In this document: positions 1 to 11,353 of the stretch, piece by piece
Layout of the letters: the number at the start of each line of letters is the position of its first letter
How positions within the stretch are numbered: the first letter of the stretch is position 1
Origin: Thalassomonas viridans
GTDB taxonomy: Bacteria > Pseudomonadota > Gammaproteobacteria > Enterobacterales > Alteromonadaceae
Length of the DNA: 64,000 bases
Reading direction: 5' to 3'
NCBI RefSeq assembly: GCF_000948985.2
Contig: NZ_CP059733.1
Span: forward strand, 3,472,001 to 3,536,000
The notes under the pieces: generated by a model
Database searches by the model: none
What the model was told of the DNA's origin: nothing
Seen by the model: only the letters and a program-made list of their open reading frames with translations
Made by a program: the position numbers and the translations under genes

Positions 1-58
1 GTTTGAACTCGTCATTTTCTTCAAATCCGAGATCTAAAGTGCCGTTAGCGCTGGTCAT
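1..58 (-). CDS. rarA: Start of a downstream gene, probably rarA (partial)
   Basis: An ATG at 58-56 on the minus strand opens a frame that stays open to the window edge (19 codons, beginning [16 protein letters not shown]). It overlaps the end of lolA by 14 nt, which suggests translational coupling. The lrp-ftsK-lolA-rarA order is conserved in enterobacteria and many other gammaproteobacteria, so the AAA+ recombination factor RarA (MgsA) is the expected gene. Too little is visible to show any RarA motif; the name rests on position alone. Confidence 0.45.
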   Translation of the reverse strand, partial: MTSANGTLDLGFEENDEFK

Positions 59-776
59 CTAAATAGGCGCCTGGGGGTAAGGTAAATTGAAACTGCTCCT
101 TTTTCGGCGCCGTGGCAAAATCACTGCCGGTAAGGGCAAAACGACTGAGCTGGCCGCTGGCGTCGACAATAACAAAGCCGGTGAGCTTATCCCGGTCAAA
201 GTTCAGCTCCAGGGTTTTCACCTGGCTGTTGCTGTCCAGGGCGTGAACGGCAAAGGTAGTATCATTAACTTTACTGATACGGTAGTTTTGCCATATGGAC
301 TTATCCTGGCTGGTTAACAGTAAAATCGGGGTATTGGCAATGGCATTTGCCAGGCCATACGCGGTTGCCTGCTCAACGAAAGGATCATAAAACCACAGGG
401 TTTCGCCGTCGGATACGATCAGCGACTCATCCGGCTCTGTGGTTTGCCAGTACACTAAATCAGGCTTGCCTACCACCAGATTGCCGGCGCCATTTTGCAG
501 CAGATTGCCATCGGCATCAAACACCTGCTGGGAAAATTGTGCGCTGAAATGTTTGATGTTATCCAGCTTAGCCAACAATGCCAACTTCGCCTGCTCAGCT
601 TCCTGTTTCAACTTGTCAGCCGGTGCGGTGTCAACAGCCGTTTGATATGCCTTGGAGACTGGCTTAGCGCCGATATCCTTATGACCGTCAACATGGGCCA
701 GTGCCGAGGTAAGCGGCAAAGACAAACCGGCGGCCAGGGCCAGGTGTTTTACTAAATTTGTTTTATTCAATTTCAT
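45..776 (-). CDS. lolA: Outer-membrane lipoprotein carrier protein LolA
   Basis: Periplasmic chaperone that takes lipoproteins from the LolCDE complex and hands them to LolB at the outer membrane. The 243-residue product begins [18 protein letters not shown] and has a signal peptide ending near SALA|H. The mature part has the LolA beta-barrel pattern, including the conserved [10 protein letters not shown] segment and the [16 protein letters not shown] region. The frame stays open upstream inside ftsK, but the ATG at 776 is the only start that gives a signal peptide. It overlaps the last four codons of ftsK (GATGAAATTGAATAA), so the two are translationally coupled. An insertion of about 30 residues after the signal peptide makes the protein slightly longer than E. 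coli LolA. Confidence 0.93.
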   Translation of the reverse strand: MKLNKTNLVKHLALAAGLSLPLTSALAHVDGHKDIGAKPVSKAYQTAVDTAPADKLKQEAEQAKLALLAKLDNIKHFSAQFSQQVFDADGNLLQNGAGNLVVGKPDLVYWQTTEPDESLIVSDGETLWFYDPFVEQATAYGLANAIANTPILLLTSQDKSIWQNYRISKVNDTTFAVHALDSNSQVKTLELNFDRDKLTGFVIVDASGQLSRFALTGSDFATAPKKEQFQFTLPPGAYLDDQR

Positions 777-3357
777 CAACCGTATTCTTAACTGGTGGTG
801 GCGCCAGTACTTCCCTGGCACCGTTATGGCCCGGGGTAGAGACAACCCCCTGCATTTCCATTTCTTCGACAATACGCGCCGCGCGGTTATAACCGATACG
901 GAATTTACGCTGGACGCTGGAGATTGATACCCTGCGGGTTTCGGTGACAAAGGCCAGGGCTTCGTCGTATAAGGCATCTAGTTCCGAGTCTTCCCCTTCG
1001 CTTTGCTCACCCGGCAACAAGACTTCCTGCTCGGTATCGCCGGAGAGGATTTCATCAAGATAATTCGGCTCGCCACGGGACTGCCAGTCTTTCACCACCG
1101 CATGCACTTCATGATCGTCGACAAAAGCGCCGTGTACCCGGGTAGGCACTCCGGTTCCCGGCGGCAGGTACAACATGTCCCCCTGCCCCAGCAATTGCTC
1201 CGCCCCCTGCTGATCCAAAATTGTTCTGGAGTCGATACGCGAGGATACCTGGAACGCCATACGGGTAGGAATATTGGCCTTGATCAGGCCGGTGATAACA
1301 TCAACCGACGGACGCTGGGTCGCCAACACCAAATGGATACCGGCCGCCCTGGCTTTTTGCGCAATACGGGCAATAAGCTCTTCAACTTTTTTACCCACTA
1401 TCATCATCATGTCGGCAAATTCGTCGACTATCACTACGATACTGGGGAGTTTTTCCAGCTTCGGTGGCATGGTTTCCATGCTATCCCCCGGCTTCCACAG
1501 GGGGTCCACCAGAGGCTGGCCATCTTCTATGGCTTTTAATATTTTCTGGTTATAACCTTTAAGGTTACGCACCCCGACAGCCGACATCAGCTTGTAGCGG
1601 CGCTCCATTTCCCCGACACACCAGCGCAGCGCATTGGCCGCTTCCTTCATATCGGTAACCACTTCCGCCAGCAGATGGGGAATGCCTTCATACACGGACA
1701 ATTCCAGCATTTTCGGGTCTATCATGATCAGGCGGACATCTTCCGGCGTCGATTTATAAAGCAGGCTGACGATCATGGTATTAACCCCCACCGACTTACC
1801 CGAGCCTGTGGTACCTGCAACCAGCAGGTGCGGCATTTTACCCAAATCAACCACGATAGGGTCACCGGCAATATCTTTACCCAGCACCATAGTCAGCGGC
1901 GATGCGGAGTTGGTAAAGGCGTCACAGGCAATTACTTCGCTTAAGCGGACAATTTCCCGGAATTTATTCGGCAATTCCAGCCCGATAACCGATTTGCCGG
2001 GGATCACTTCAACTACACGGACACTGATGGCCGAAAGCGCCCGTGCCAAATCTTTGGAAAGGTTGGAGATTTTACTGACTTTTACCCCGGGGGCCAGATC
2101 CAGCTCAAACCGGGTGATGACAGGTCCAGGGAATACCGAGACCACCTGTACCTGGATGCCAAAGTCCAGCAGTTTTGCTTCCACCAGGCGGCTGACCTGA
2201 TCCAGCTCTTCCTGATTGATGGGGTTTTCTGCCTTATCCGGACGATCCAGCAGCTCGATAGAAGGCATGCCTTCATACTTGTTTAAACCTGTGGATGCCT
2301 TATTCTCAGCCGCTTGTGCCAGCACTTCCGATACCGGCGGAAACTGCGGCGACTCTTCATCCACCAAAGCCTGGGGCAGATCGATTTTTTCAACCGGTTC
2401 AAAGGCCGCAGTAATTTCTTCATCGTCCACATGCTGCTGGACGTTCATTTCCAGCGGACCGTTCATCAGCTCATCGATATTGACATAAGGTTCCTGCGGC
2501 TCGTCTTCGCCATTATAGGTAAAAGGCACATCATCGAGTTCGATGGGAATATTTACCTGGGGCAAAGCATCGCTTTCTTCATCAAAATTAATATCTGCTG
2601 CCGGCTCCGGCAGCTCTTGTGCCTGAAAGTCGACGGCTTCGCTGTCGCTTTGACCGTTATCATCGACTAAAGTCGGCTGCTCGCTAAGTGCACCCGCATC
2701 GCTCTTGTTAGCGACGTTTTCCGGAGAGGAAGAAAACTGCTCCTTAAGCTTTGCCGGCAATTCAAATAAGTATACGGCGCCGGCGATGGTATACTTGCCT
2801 ATGGCATCAACCGCCTGGAGCCAGGAAAAACCGGTTAACAACACAAAACCGGCACAGGCAAGCATTAAAAAAATCAATGTACTGCCGATAAAAGAAAAGT
2901 AAGGCATAAAGCTGTTACTTAAGACATCCCCCAGGATACCGCCGGCAGAAAAATAAAAAACGTCATCAAAATTCATGCTGGCAAGGGAAGTGATGCCGAT
3001 ATATAGCATAAAAAAGCCGATGCATTTCAGTCCTAAGGTTAAGTAATCCAGTTGCATCAGGCGGTGGAACTTTTGAAAGAGCAACCAGCCGGTGATGGCG
3101 ATAACTATAGGCAAGGTAAAGGCTATCCAGCCAAAAAGGTTAAGCAGGAGATCGGACAGGTAAGCACCGACCGCGCCGCCAAGATTCCGTACCGGAGTCT
3201 GGTAGCCGGTTTGCGCCCAGCCGGGATCGGCCGGGTCAAAGCTGACCAATGCCAGCATGGTATACATGGCAAATACACAGGAGAATAATAAACCGGCTTC
3301 GAGTAACCGCTGGACACCGCTTAATTTGGGAGATTGTGAAGACAATATTGCAACCAT
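763..3357 (-). CDS. ftsK: DNA translocase FtsK
   Basis: Septal DNA pump that clears chromosome dimers and activates XerCD at dif. The N-terminal 200 residues hold about four membrane segments. An acidic, Pro/Glu-rich linker (roughly residues 215-360) is much shorter than in E. coli, giving 864 residues instead of about 1,330. The RecA-like motor follows, with Walker A GTTGSGKS near residue 515 and Walker [13 protein letters not shown]. The C-terminal gamma winged-helix domain that reads KOPS sites is present ([25 protein letters not shown]). It lies 58 nt downstream of lrp and overlaps lolA. Confidence 0.97.
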   Translation of the reverse strand: MVAILSSQSPKLSGVQRLLEAGLLFSCVFAMYTMLALVSFDPADPGWAQTGYQTPVRNLGGAVGAYLSDLLLNLFGWIAFTLPIVIAITGWLLFQKFHRLMQLDYLTLGLKCIGFFMLYIGITSLASMNFDDVFYFSAGGILGDVLSNSFMPYFSFIGSTLIFLMLACAGFVLLTGFSWLQAVDAIGKYTIAGAVYLFELPAKLKEQFSSSPENVANKSDAGALSEQPTLVDDNGQSDSEAVDFQAQELPEPAADINFDEESDALPQVNIPIELDDVPFTYNGEDEPQEPYVNIDELMNGPLEMNVQQHVDDEEITAAFEPVEKIDLPQALVDEESPQFPPVSEVLAQAAENKASTGLNKYEGMPSIELLDRPDKAENPINQEELDQVSRLVEAKLLDFGIQVQVVSVFPGPVITRFELDLAPGVKVSKISNLSKDLARALSAISVRVVEVIPGKSVIGLELPNKFREIVRLSEVIACDAFTNSASPLTMVLGKDIAGDPIVVDLGKMPHLLVAGTTGSGKSVGVNTMIVSLLYKSTPEDVRLIMIDPKMLELSVYEGIPHLLAEVVTDMKEAANALRWCVGEMERRYKLMSAVGVRNLKGYNQKILKAIEDGQPLVDPLWKPGDSMETMPPKLEKLPSIVVIVDEFADMMMIVGKKVEELIARIAQKARAAGIHLVLATQRPSVDVITGLIKANIPTRMAFQVSSRIDSRTILDQQGAEQLLGQGDMLYLPPGTGVPTRVHGAFVDDHEVHAVVKDWQSRGEPNYLDEILSGDTEQEVLLPGEQSEGEDSELDALYDEALAFVTETRRVSISSVQRKFRIGYNRAARIVEEMEMQGVVSTPGHNGAREVLAPPPVKNTVDEIE

Positions 3358-3415
3358 TGGAAAATTTTCATTATTTTGCCCCTAAAATAGCAAATTATTG
3401 ACCCAGTGAAAACGT

Positions 3416-3898
3416 TTAACGTTTAATTGCGATCAGATTCGCCGATTTCACCTCTTCCATCACCACATAAGTCCGGCTTTCGCTCACCGCAGGCAGCTTT
3501 AACAAGGTATCACCGAGTAATTCCCGGTATGCCAACATGTCTTTTACCCGGGTTTTTAATAAAAAATCAAAATTCCCCGAAACCAGGTGACATTCCTGGA
3601 TAACATCAAGTTCATGCACGGCTTTGGAAAAGTCATCAAACACATCCGGACTGGTTTTGGTTAAGGTGATCTCAACGATAACCAGCAAAGCGGCATCGAG
3701 TTTGTGGGGATTCAGGGTCGCCCTATAGCCGGTAATATAGTTTTCATTTTCAAGACGCTTTACCCTTTCCAGGCAAGGCGTCGGGCTCAGCCCTACCCTT
3801 CTGGACAGTTCTATGTTCGATAAACGGCCATCCCTTTGCAGTTCAAATAAAATATTGCGGTCGATGCGGTCAAGTTTTTTTGCTTTAACTTCACTCAT
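3416..3898 (-). CDS. lrp: Leucine-responsive regulatory protein Lrp
   Basis: Global feast/famine transcription factor of the Lrp/AsnC family. The 160-residue protein has an N-terminal helix-turn-helix (LSNIELSRRVGLSPTPCLERV) and a C-terminal RAM ligand-binding and oligomerisation domain (GNFDFLLKTRVKDMLAYREL). Length and sequence match enterobacterial Lrp rather than a local AsnC-type regulator. It is divergent from ald with 139 nt between them. Lrp/AsnC proteins often control a neighbouring alanine dehydrogenase, so local control is plausible here, but no operator was identified. Confidence 0.93.
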   Translation of the reverse strand: MSEVKAKKLDRIDRNILFELQRDGRLSNIELSRRVGLSPTPCLERVKRLENENYITGYRATLNPHKLDAALLVIVEITLTKTSPDVFDDFSKAVHELDVIQECHLVSGNFDFLLKTRVKDMLAYRELLGDTLLKLPAVSESRTYVVMEEVKSANLIAIKR

Positions 3899-4037
3899 TA
3901 TACTTTTATCTATTATTTAATACTTTTACAGGATTATATTCTAACAATTGAAGAATTACGACATGTTACTCTGTTAAAAGCAGCTTATACTAGAGATATA
4001 TGCAAACAGCTACAAAACAAACAGAGAGTATTCAGAT

Positions 4038-5156
4038 ATGATCATTGGTGTACCTAAAGAAATTAAAAATCACGAATATCGCGTAGGCATGGTGCCGGCG
4101 AGCGTCCGTGAGTTGATTAATCACGGTCACGAAGTCATTGTTGAGACAAATGCTGGTATAGGTATCGGCTTTAGCGATCAGGACTATATTGACGCCGGCG
4201 CGAAAATCATCAACCAGGCCAGCGACGTTTTCGCCCAGGCCGAGATGATAGTAAAAGTCAAAGAGCCTCAGGCAGTAGAGCGTGCCATGTTAAGGGAAGG
4301 CCAGGTATTATTCACTTACCTGCACCTGGCCCCGGATCTGCCGCAGACAGAAGACTTAATCAAAAGCAAGGCTATCTGTATCGCCTATGAAACAGTAACC
4401 GACGATTTTGGCGGCCTGCCGCTGCTGGCCCCTATGTCTGAAGTTGCCGGCCGCATGTCTATCCAGGCCGGCGCCCAGGCACTGGAAAAGTCCAATGCCG
4501 GCCGCGGTATGTTGCTTGGCGGCGTTCCGGGCGTTGAACCGGCCAAGGTTGTTATTATCGGTGGCGGTATGGTAGGTAACAATGCCGCACAAATGGCGGT
4601 TGGCATGGGCGCCGATGTTGTTGTCTTAGATCGCAACACCAATGTCCTGCGTAAGTTAGACGCCCAGTTCGGCAATAAGATTAAGGCCATCTATTCTACC
4701 GCCGATGCCCTGGAAAAACATGTGCTGGCTGCCGATCTGGTTATTGGCGGCGTGCTTATTCCTGGTGCAGCTGCCCCTAAGCTGGTCACCAAAGAGCATA
4801 TCAAAAACATGAAGCCGGGCTCTGCTATCGTTGACGTGGCCATCGACCAGGGTGGTTGTATTGAAACTTCAAAAGCCACCACCCATGCCGAGCCGACCTA
4901 CATTGTTGATGACGTGGTTCACTATTGTGTCGCCAACATGCCAGGCGCTGTGCCCCGTACCTCGACATTTGCCCTGAATAACGCAACCTTGCCTTATATC
5001 CTACAAATCGCCAATAAAGGGCATGTGCAGGCATTACTGGATAACAAACACCTGTTAAACGGTCTTAATGTTATCGACGGCCAGATCACCTGCCGCAGCG
5101 TTGCTGAAAACCTGGGCTTTGACTATGTCGATCCGGCGGTTGCACTGATCAACTAA
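4038..5156 (+). CDS. ald: Alanine dehydrogenase
   Basis: NAD-dependent interconversion of L-alanine and pyruvate plus ammonia. The 372-residue protein has the family N-terminus MIIGVPKEIKNHEYRVGM with the substrate-site Arg and Lys, the KVKEPQ motif, and a Rossmann fold with GGGMVGNNAAQMAVGMGADV. Length is normal. It is divergent from lrp, monocistronic, and followed by a clear terminator. The upstream gap contains a TATACT element near 3986 but no convincing -35 partner. Confidence 0.95.
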   Translation: MIIGVPKEIKNHEYRVGMVPASVRELINHGHEVIVETNAGIGIGFSDQDYIDAGAKIINQASDVFAQAEMIVKVKEPQAVERAMLREGQVLFTYLHLAPDLPQTEDLIKSKAICIAYETVTDDFGGLPLLAPMSEVAGRMSIQAGAQALEKSNAGRGMLLGGVPGVEPAKVVIIGGGMVGNNAAQMAVGMGADVVVLDRNTNVLRKLDAQFGNKIKAIYSTADALEKHVLAADLVIGGVLIPGAAAPKLVTKEHIKNMKPGSAIVDVAIDQGGCIETSKATTHAEPTYIVDDVVHYCVANMPGAVPRTSTFALNNATLPYILQIANKGHVQALLDNKHLLNGLNVIDGQITCRSVAENLGFDYVDPAVALIN

Positions 5157-5206
5157 AGCCACTGATATTCAAGGAAAAATCTCATGTGTTGAGCATGAGT
5201 GTAAAA

Positions 5207-5243
5207 AAAAGAGTGCGCTTTGCCAAAAGTGCACTTTTTTTTT
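5207..5243 (+). terminator. Intrinsic terminator of ald
   Basis: A stem AGTGCGCTT/AAGTGCACT (one G-U pair) is followed by a run of nine T. It lies about 50 nt after the ald stop and upstream of trxB. Confidence 0.85.
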
Positions 5244-5269
5244 CGTTAAAATTTATTTTACCCCCTTGA

Positions 5270-6295
<1,026 letters not shown>

Positions 6296-6307
6296 GTAAC
6301 ACGCCAG

Positions 6308-7012
6308 ATGATCCCTCAGCTCCATCCGGAAAATCTGGCATTTCCTCCCCTGAGCCAGGCATTAAGAGAGCCCAACGGCTTACTTGCTTTTGGCGGTGAT
6401 TTATCGCCAAAACGCCTGGTTCATGCCTATAGACACGGGATCTTTCCCTGGTTTAATCAAGGTGATCCTATCCTGTGGTGGTCGCCGGATCCCCGGGCCA
6501 TCATTCCCGTGGATGATATCAAGATCAACCGTACCTTACGAAAAGTCGTTAACCGGCAAACCTTCACCATAAGCGTCAACCGGGAGTTTACCCGGGTATT
6601 AAAACTTTGCGCTGATGCTCCCTTTAGAAAGGAAGGCACCTGGATCACAGATCCTATGGTGGCGGCTTATACCAGGTTGCATCAGCAAGGTTATGCCCAT
6701 TCGATTGAAGTCTGGCAGGAAAATGAATTGGTCGGCGGCCTTTACGGCGTTGCCATTAACGGCTTTTTTTCCGGGGAGTCAATGTTTTATAAACGCAGTA
6801 ATGCTTCAAAAATAGCCCTGCTGGCACTGGCTAAATTATTGAAGGAAATAGACGTTGCTTTTATCGATTGCCAAATCCTCAATCCTTTTCTGCAGGAAAT
6901 GGGCGCAATTGAAATTTCCCGCCAAGCCTTTGTTAAGTTGAAAGAAACTGCTATAAATAAAGTAATTGCCCACGATTTTTGGCAACAGCGCACCCTGACA
7001 ATCTATGAGTAG
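6308..7012 (+). CDS. aat: Leucyl/phenylalanyl-tRNA-protein transferase
   Basis: Adds Leu or Phe to N-terminal Lys or Arg of target proteins, making them N-degrons. The 234-residue protein begins [19 protein letters not shown] and has the family motifs [17 protein letters not shown] and DPRAIIP, plus the [18 protein letters not shown] core. It overlaps bpt by 8 nt (ATGAGTAG), so the two tagging enzymes are translationally coupled, and the ClpS/ClpA reader and protease lie 1-3 kb away. Confidence 0.96.
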   Translation: MIPQLHPENLAFPPLSQALREPNGLLAFGGDLSPKRLVHAYRHGIFPWFNQGDPILWWSPDPRAIIPVDDIKINRTLRKVVNRQTFTISVNREFTRVLKLCADAPFRKEGTWITDPMVAAYTRLHQQGYAHSIEVWQENELVGGLYGVAINGFFSGESMFYKRSNASKIALLALAKLLKEIDVAFIDCQILNPFLQEMGAIEISRQAFVKLKETAINKVIAHDFWQQRTLTIYE

Positions 7013-7709
7013 CTCAGATTTCAAACTCGGTATCACCAAGACTTTTCCCTGTAATTATTTACCCGAAGAGCAAGAAAGACTGTTAATTGCTGTTGACGAC
7101 AGGTTCCAGAGTAGTGACAGTTATACCTGGTTAATGACCCAGGGCTTTCGCCGCAGCGGTAACCAGATCTACCGTCCCCACTGCCCCAGCTGTACTGCCT
7201 GCCAGTCAATACGGGTATTGGTAGACGCTTTCACTCCTTCCAGAAGCCAAAAACGACTGCTCAAACGCAGCCGCGGCTTTACATTGAAAAAGTCACATGA
7301 ACTTAAGGACGAGTATTACCCCCTGTATGAAAATTATATCAACACCATACATTCAGACGGTGCCATGTACCCCGCCAGCTACCAGCAATTTAAAAATTTT
7401 CTCTCCTGTAAAATATCAGAGCAGCTGTTTATCGAAACCTGGGATAAAGATAAATTGATCTGTGTGGCTGTCACCGACAAACTGGAAAATGCCTTATCCG
7501 CGGTTTATACCTTCTACCATCCCGACTACCGAAAATCAGCCTTAGGCATACTATCTATTTTAAACCAGATCAGAATTTGTGCCGAAATCGGCCTGCCTTA
7601 TTTGTATTTAGGATACCAAATTGATAAGTGCCAAAAAATGAATTATAAGGATAGATACTTTCCATATGAAAAATTAACAGGAAATAACTGGTTAATCGTA
7701 AATAAATAG
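7005..7709 (+). CDS. bpt: Aspartate/glutamate leucyltransferase Bpt
   Basis: Bacterial ATE1-related transferase, often annotated as arginyltransferase. In characterised gammaproteobacterial members it adds Leu to N-terminal Asp or Glu, creating a ClpS substrate. The 234-residue protein has the N-terminal ATE cluster [11 protein letters not shown] and the C-terminal [17 protein letters not shown] segment typical of this family. The start is fixed by the 8-nt overlap with aat. Leu rather than Arg donor specificity is inferred from the bacterial subfamily. Confidence 0.94.
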   Translation: MSSSDFKLGITKTFPCNYLPEEQERLLIAVDDRFQSSDSYTWLMTQGFRRSGNQIYRPHCPSCTACQSIRVLVDAFTPSRSQKRLLKRSRGFTLKKSHELKDEYYPLYENYINTIHSDGAMYPASYQQFKNFLSCKISEQLFIETWDKDKLICVAVTDKLENALSAVYTFYHPDYRKSALGILSILNQIRICAEIGLPYLYLGYQIDKCQKMNYKDRYFPYEKLTGNNWLIVNK

Positions 7710-7788
7710 CCGGTATGCCTTTACATTAGCCGAGCAATTGGGCATCATCTGCGCAGCTTTTTATTCATGCACAACATTAGAGGTTTAG

Positions 7789-8013
<225 letters not shown>

Positions 8014-8041
8014 AACCAGACGGGTTAAAGATTAAAAAAAT

Positions 8042-8068
8042 AAAAGCCCTGTTGATACAGGGCTTTTT
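8042..8068. terminator. Bidirectional intrinsic terminator between infA and clpA
   Basis: A perfect 10-bp stem AAAAGCCCTG/CAGGGCTTTT with loop TTGATA has T runs on both strands. It serves the convergent infA (+) and clpA (-). Confidence 0.9.
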
Positions 8069-8128
8069 ATTGCAAGTTAATTAATATTACGCTTCAGTCA
8101 GAAAGTGACAGCTGAAAGCCGAGCATTA

Positions 8129-10384
8129 TCAATGCTCGACTAACTCTTTTTTCTGTTCAAAGCTAAACACCAATTTATCTTTCTTGACTCCCGCCCTGGC
8201 TACTCCCCCTTGGGTTAATTCGCCAAAGAGCAACTCATTAGCCAAAGGTTTCTTAACATGTTCCTGAATCACCCTGGCCATTGGCCTTGCCCCCATGGCT
8301 TTGTCATAACCATGTTTGGCCAGCCAGCTCTTCGCTTCTTTGGTCAACTCAAGTGAAACGCCTTTTTCATCCAGCTGCGCCTGCAGTTCGACAATAAACT
8401 TATCGATAACCTGCTGTATGATCGCTGTAGTAAGGTGATTAAACCAGACAATATTATCCAGGCGGTTTCTAAACTCAGGAGAGAACACACTGTTGATTTC
8501 TTTCATGGCATCAACACTGTGATCCTGCTGTTTAAAACCTATAGACTGGCGGGTGGTTTCGGCGACACCGGCGTTAGTCGTCAGGACTAAAATAACATTC
8601 CTGAAATCCGCCTTACGGCCATTATTATCGGTTAAGGTACCGTGATCCATCACCTGCAGCAAGATGTTATAAACATCTTCATGGGCTTTTTCAATTTCAT
8701 CGAGCAAGACCACGGCATGGGGGTGCTTGATCACCGCATCGGTGAGTAAACCGCCCTGTTCATAGCCCACATAACCCGGAGGCGCACCGATCAAACGGCT
8801 GACGGCATGTTTTTCCATGTACTCGGACATATCGAAGCGTAACAGCTCAACACCTAAAATTTTTGCCAGCTGCTGGGTAATTTCAGTTTTACCTACCCCG
8901 GTAGGTCCGGCAAACAGGAATGAACCCACAGGTTTTAATTCACTGCCTAAACCGGCACGAGACAAGCGGATCACTGAGGTTAATTCATCAATGGCACTGT
9001 CCTGACCAAAGACCACAAGCTTCAAATTCCGGTCCAGATTCTTCAAGCTGTCTTTTTCCGTCAGGGAAACCGATTTTTCAGGAATGCGGGCCATCTTAGC
9101 CACTATAGTTTCAATATCGGTATTGTTAATCACTTTTTTGCGCTTTGACGGTGCAATCAGCTGCTGCTTTGCACCAGCTTCGTCAATAACATCTATGGCC
9201 TTATCCGGCAGGAAACGCTCATTAATGTATTTGGCTGAAAGCGAAGCCGCCGCTTTCAGGGCTTTATTGGTGTAGCGTATGCCGTGGTGAGATTCATATT
9301 TATCTTTAAGCCCCACCAGGATCTTAGTGGTATCGTCTATGCTGGGCTCATTAATATCAATTTTTTGAAAACGTCTGGCCAGGGCCCGGTCTTTTTCAAA
9401 GATGCTTTGATATTCCTGGTAAGTGGTAGAGCCAAGACAGCGCAGTTTACCGCCGGACAATAAAGGTTTAATCAAATTAGAGGCATCCATCATGCCGCCG
9501 GAAGCGGCGCCGGCGCCGATAATAGTATGGATTTCATCGATAAACAAAATCGCGTTTTTATCGCTTTCCAGTTCTTTCAGCAGGGCTTTAAAACGTTTTT
9601 CGAAATCACCGCGATATTTAGTCCCTGCCAATAAAGCCCCCATATCCAGAGAATAGATAGTGGCATCTCCGAGAAAATCAGGCACTTTTTCTGAAACAAT
9701 CAAATTAGCCAGACCTTCGGCAATGGCAGTTTTACCGACGCCGGCCTCACCGACAAACAGCGGATTATTTTTACGGCGACGACTCAGTACCTGTAAGGTA
9801 CGTTCTAATTCATCATCACGGCCGATAAGCGGGTCAATATTCCCTTTTGCCGCCTCTTCATTCAGGTTTACCGCAAAGTTTTCAATAACGCGGGGTTCTT
9901 CTTCTGCCTGGCGCTCCTGCTCTTCGGTATTATGGCTGTCGTTTTGATCAACTTTTGCTATACCGTGGGAAATATAATTAACAATATCAAGACGGCTGAT
10001 ATCTGACTTTTTCAGGATATAAGCGGCCTGAGATTCCTGTTCGCTAAAAATAGCCACCAGGACATTTGAGCCATTAACTTCACTTTTACCCGAAGACTGA
10101 ACATGAAAAACCGCCCTTTGCAATACCCGCTGAAAGCCTAAAGTCGGCTGGGTTTCTCGCTCTTCTTCATCACTGGGGATCATGGGGGTTGTTTCGCCGA
10201 TAAAATCGAGCAGACTCTTACGCAATTTAATCATATCGGCACCGCAAGCCCTTAATGCTTCGGTTGCTGAAGGGTTATCCAATAATGCAAGCAACAGGTG
10301 CTCTACTGTCATAAACTCATGGCGGGATTCTTTGGCCTGACGAAAAGCTAAATTTAGCGATATTTCTAAATCTTTATTCAGCAT
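8129..10384 (-). CDS. clpA: ATP-dependent Clp protease ATPase subunit ClpA
   Basis: Hsp100 unfoldase that feeds ClpP and, with ClpS, degrades N-end-rule substrates. The 751-residue protein has an N-terminal double Clp_N repeat, first AAA+ module with GEAGVGKT (about residue 212), second with GPTGVGKT (about residue 492), and a C-terminal D2-small domain with GARPMARVIQEHVKKPLANELL. It starts 29 nt after clpS, so clpS-clpA form an operon. Confidence 0.97.
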   Translation of the reverse strand: MLNKDLEISLNLAFRQAKESRHEFMTVEHLLLALLDNPSATEALRACGADMIKLRKSLLDFIGETTPMIPSDEEERETQPTLGFQRVLQRAVFHVQSSGKSEVNGSNVLVAIFSEQESQAAYILKKSDISRLDIVNYISHGIAKVDQNDSHNTEEQERQAEEEPRVIENFAVNLNEEAAKGNIDPLIGRDDELERTLQVLSRRRKNNPLFVGEAGVGKTAIAEGLANLIVSEKVPDFLGDATIYSLDMGALLAGTKYRGDFEKRFKALLKELESDKNAILFIDEIHTIIGAGAASGGMMDASNLIKPLLSGGKLRCLGSTTYQEYQSIFEKDRALARRFQKIDINEPSIDDTTKILVGLKDKYESHHGIRYTNKALKAAASLSAKYINERFLPDKAIDVIDEAGAKQQLIAPSKRKKVINNTDIETIVAKMARIPEKSVSLTEKDSLKNLDRNLKLVVFGQDSAIDELTSVIRLSRAGLGSELKPVGSFLFAGPTGVGKTEITQQLAKILGVELLRFDMSEYMEKHAVSRLIGAPPGYVGYEQGGLLTDAVIKHPHAVVLLDEIEKAHEDVYNILLQVMDHGTLTDNNGRKADFRNVILVLTTNAGVAETTRQSIGFKQQDHSVDAMKEINSVFSPEFRNRLDNIVWFNHLTTAIIQQVIDKFIVELQAQLDEKGVSLELTKEAKSWLAKHGYDKAMGARPMARVIQEHVKKPLANELLFGELTQGGVARAGVKKDKLVFSFEQKKELVEH

Positions 10385-10413
10385 ATGTTACTCCATATCA
10401 AAATCTTGCGAGT

Positions 10414-10740
10414 CTATACTTTTTCCATCGAACACTGCAACGGGTGCTGATGTTCAAAAGCATAACGAATAACTTGTTCAACTTTGGTCTCTGCTACCTC
10501 TGCAGTATATATGCCACATCGAGCCTTACCTTTATAGTGAATTGTTAACATGGTTTCAGTTGCTGTATCTGAATCCATATTAAAAAATCTACGCAAAATT
10601 TCAACTACGAAGTCCATCGGCGTGTAATCATCATTTAACAAGACAACAGTATACATAGGCGGTTTTTCGAGCTTTTCTCTCTCCTTAACCACCTCTTCCA
10701 TGACTTCTTGGTTTTGGGTTAGTTCTTTCCTACTACTCAT
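10414..10740 (-). CDS. clpS: ATP-dependent Clp protease adaptor ClpS
   Basis: N-recognin that binds N-terminal Leu, Phe, Tyr and Trp and delivers substrates to ClpA. The 108-residue protein has a flexible N-terminus, then the [20 protein letters not shown] core whose NDDYTPM loop forms the N-degron pocket. Its C-terminus is [20 protein letters not shown]. It is divergent from cspD, as in E. coli. Confidence 0.96.
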   Translation of the reverse strand: MSSRKELTQNQEVMEEVVKEREKLEKPPMYTVVLLNDDYTPMDFVVEILRRFFNMDSDTATETMLTIHYKGKARCGIYTAEVAETKVEQVIRYAFEHQHPLQCSMEKV

Positions 10741-10951
10741 AAGATTATATTAGTCTCTACGAATTAATTTTGCTGCAAAGTTTTTTAAAAAGTCCGCACA
10801 AAAAATCAAATAAATTACAAAAACAACTTGACTATTACATCAATTTATCTACGATTCAATAAGTGACTGATTATTAGTCACCGCGCTCATTGTGCAAATG
10901 CTTTTAGGGAAGCATACCTAATTACTGAAGGATTTAGAAGGAAGTTGATGT
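10741..10951. promoter_or_regulatory. Divergent clpS/cspD control region
   Basis: A 211-nt gap between divergent genes. It contains an inverted repeat GTGACT-N7-AGTCAC (10863-10881) about 70 nt before the cspD start, inside its probable leader. The cspD ribosome site is AAGGAAG, 7 nt before ATG. No confident -35/-10 pair was identified. Confidence 0.4.
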
Positions 10952-11173
10952 ATGGCTCACGGTACAGTTAAATGGTTTAATAATGCGAAAGGTTTTGGCT
11001 TTATTCGTCCAGATAATGGCGGAGAAGACATATTTGCTCACTACTCAACAATTCAAATGGATGGATACCGCACGTTGAAAGCTGGACAAGATGTTAATTA
11101 CGAGCTGAACGAAGGACCGAAAGGACACCACGCAGCTAGCATTAAACCGCAAGACCCTGAAGAAAGCGAATAA
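10952..11173 (+). CDS. cspD: Cold-shock-like protein CspD
   Basis: Single-stranded nucleic-acid-binding cold-shock-domain protein; in E. coli CspD is a stationary-phase inhibitor of replication. The 73-residue protein has RNP1 KGFGFI and RNP2 DIFAHYS, and a longer C-terminal tail (PQDPEESE) than CspA. Position next to clpS is the E. coli cspD arrangement and supports this name over other Csp paralogues. Confidence 0.92.
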   Translation: MAHGTVKWFNNAKGFGFIRPDNGGEDIFAHYSTIQMDGYRTLKAGQDVNYELNEGPKGHHAASIKPQDPEESE

Positions 11174-11221
11174 GCCGACTTCAGACATAGTTATCTTATG
11201 TAGTATCAAAAGATAATCTCA

Positions 11222-11251
11222 AAAAACACAGCATTTTTGCTGTGTTTTTTT
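11222..11251 (+). terminator. Intrinsic terminator of cspD
   Basis: The stem AAAACACAGCA/TGCTGTGTTTT with loop TTTT continues into a T run, 49 nt after the cspD stop. It lies just outside the 3' end of the group II intron. Confidence 0.9.
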
Positions 11252-11280
11252 ATGCCTGATTTTGCCTTGATTCCGATATC

Positions 11281-11350
11281 GAGTAGGAGGCGGGATTACC
11301 CCCGCCGTCCTCTCACACCACCGTACGTACGGTTCCGTATACGGCGGTTC
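11281..11350 (-). ncRNA. Group II intron domains V and VI
   Basis: Domain V (11348-11317) folds as a 9-bp lower stem ACCGCCGTA/TACGGTGGT, a 2-nt CG bulge at 11327-11326, a 4-bp upper stem TACG/CGTA and a GAAC tetraloop, with the bulge placed as in the catalytic triad hairpin. Domain VI (11314-11281) is a stem GAG-AGGA-C-GGCGGG paired with CCCGCC-TCCT-A-CTC. The single unpaired A at 11284 is the expected lariat branch point, 6-8 nt from the 3' end. Confidence 0.85.
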
Positions 11351-11353
11351 ATG

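Noticed and set aside
1675..2670. Several plus-strand frames of 89-141 codons inside ftsK
   Set aside because: Antisense shadows of a GC-rich coding gene, with no independent signals.
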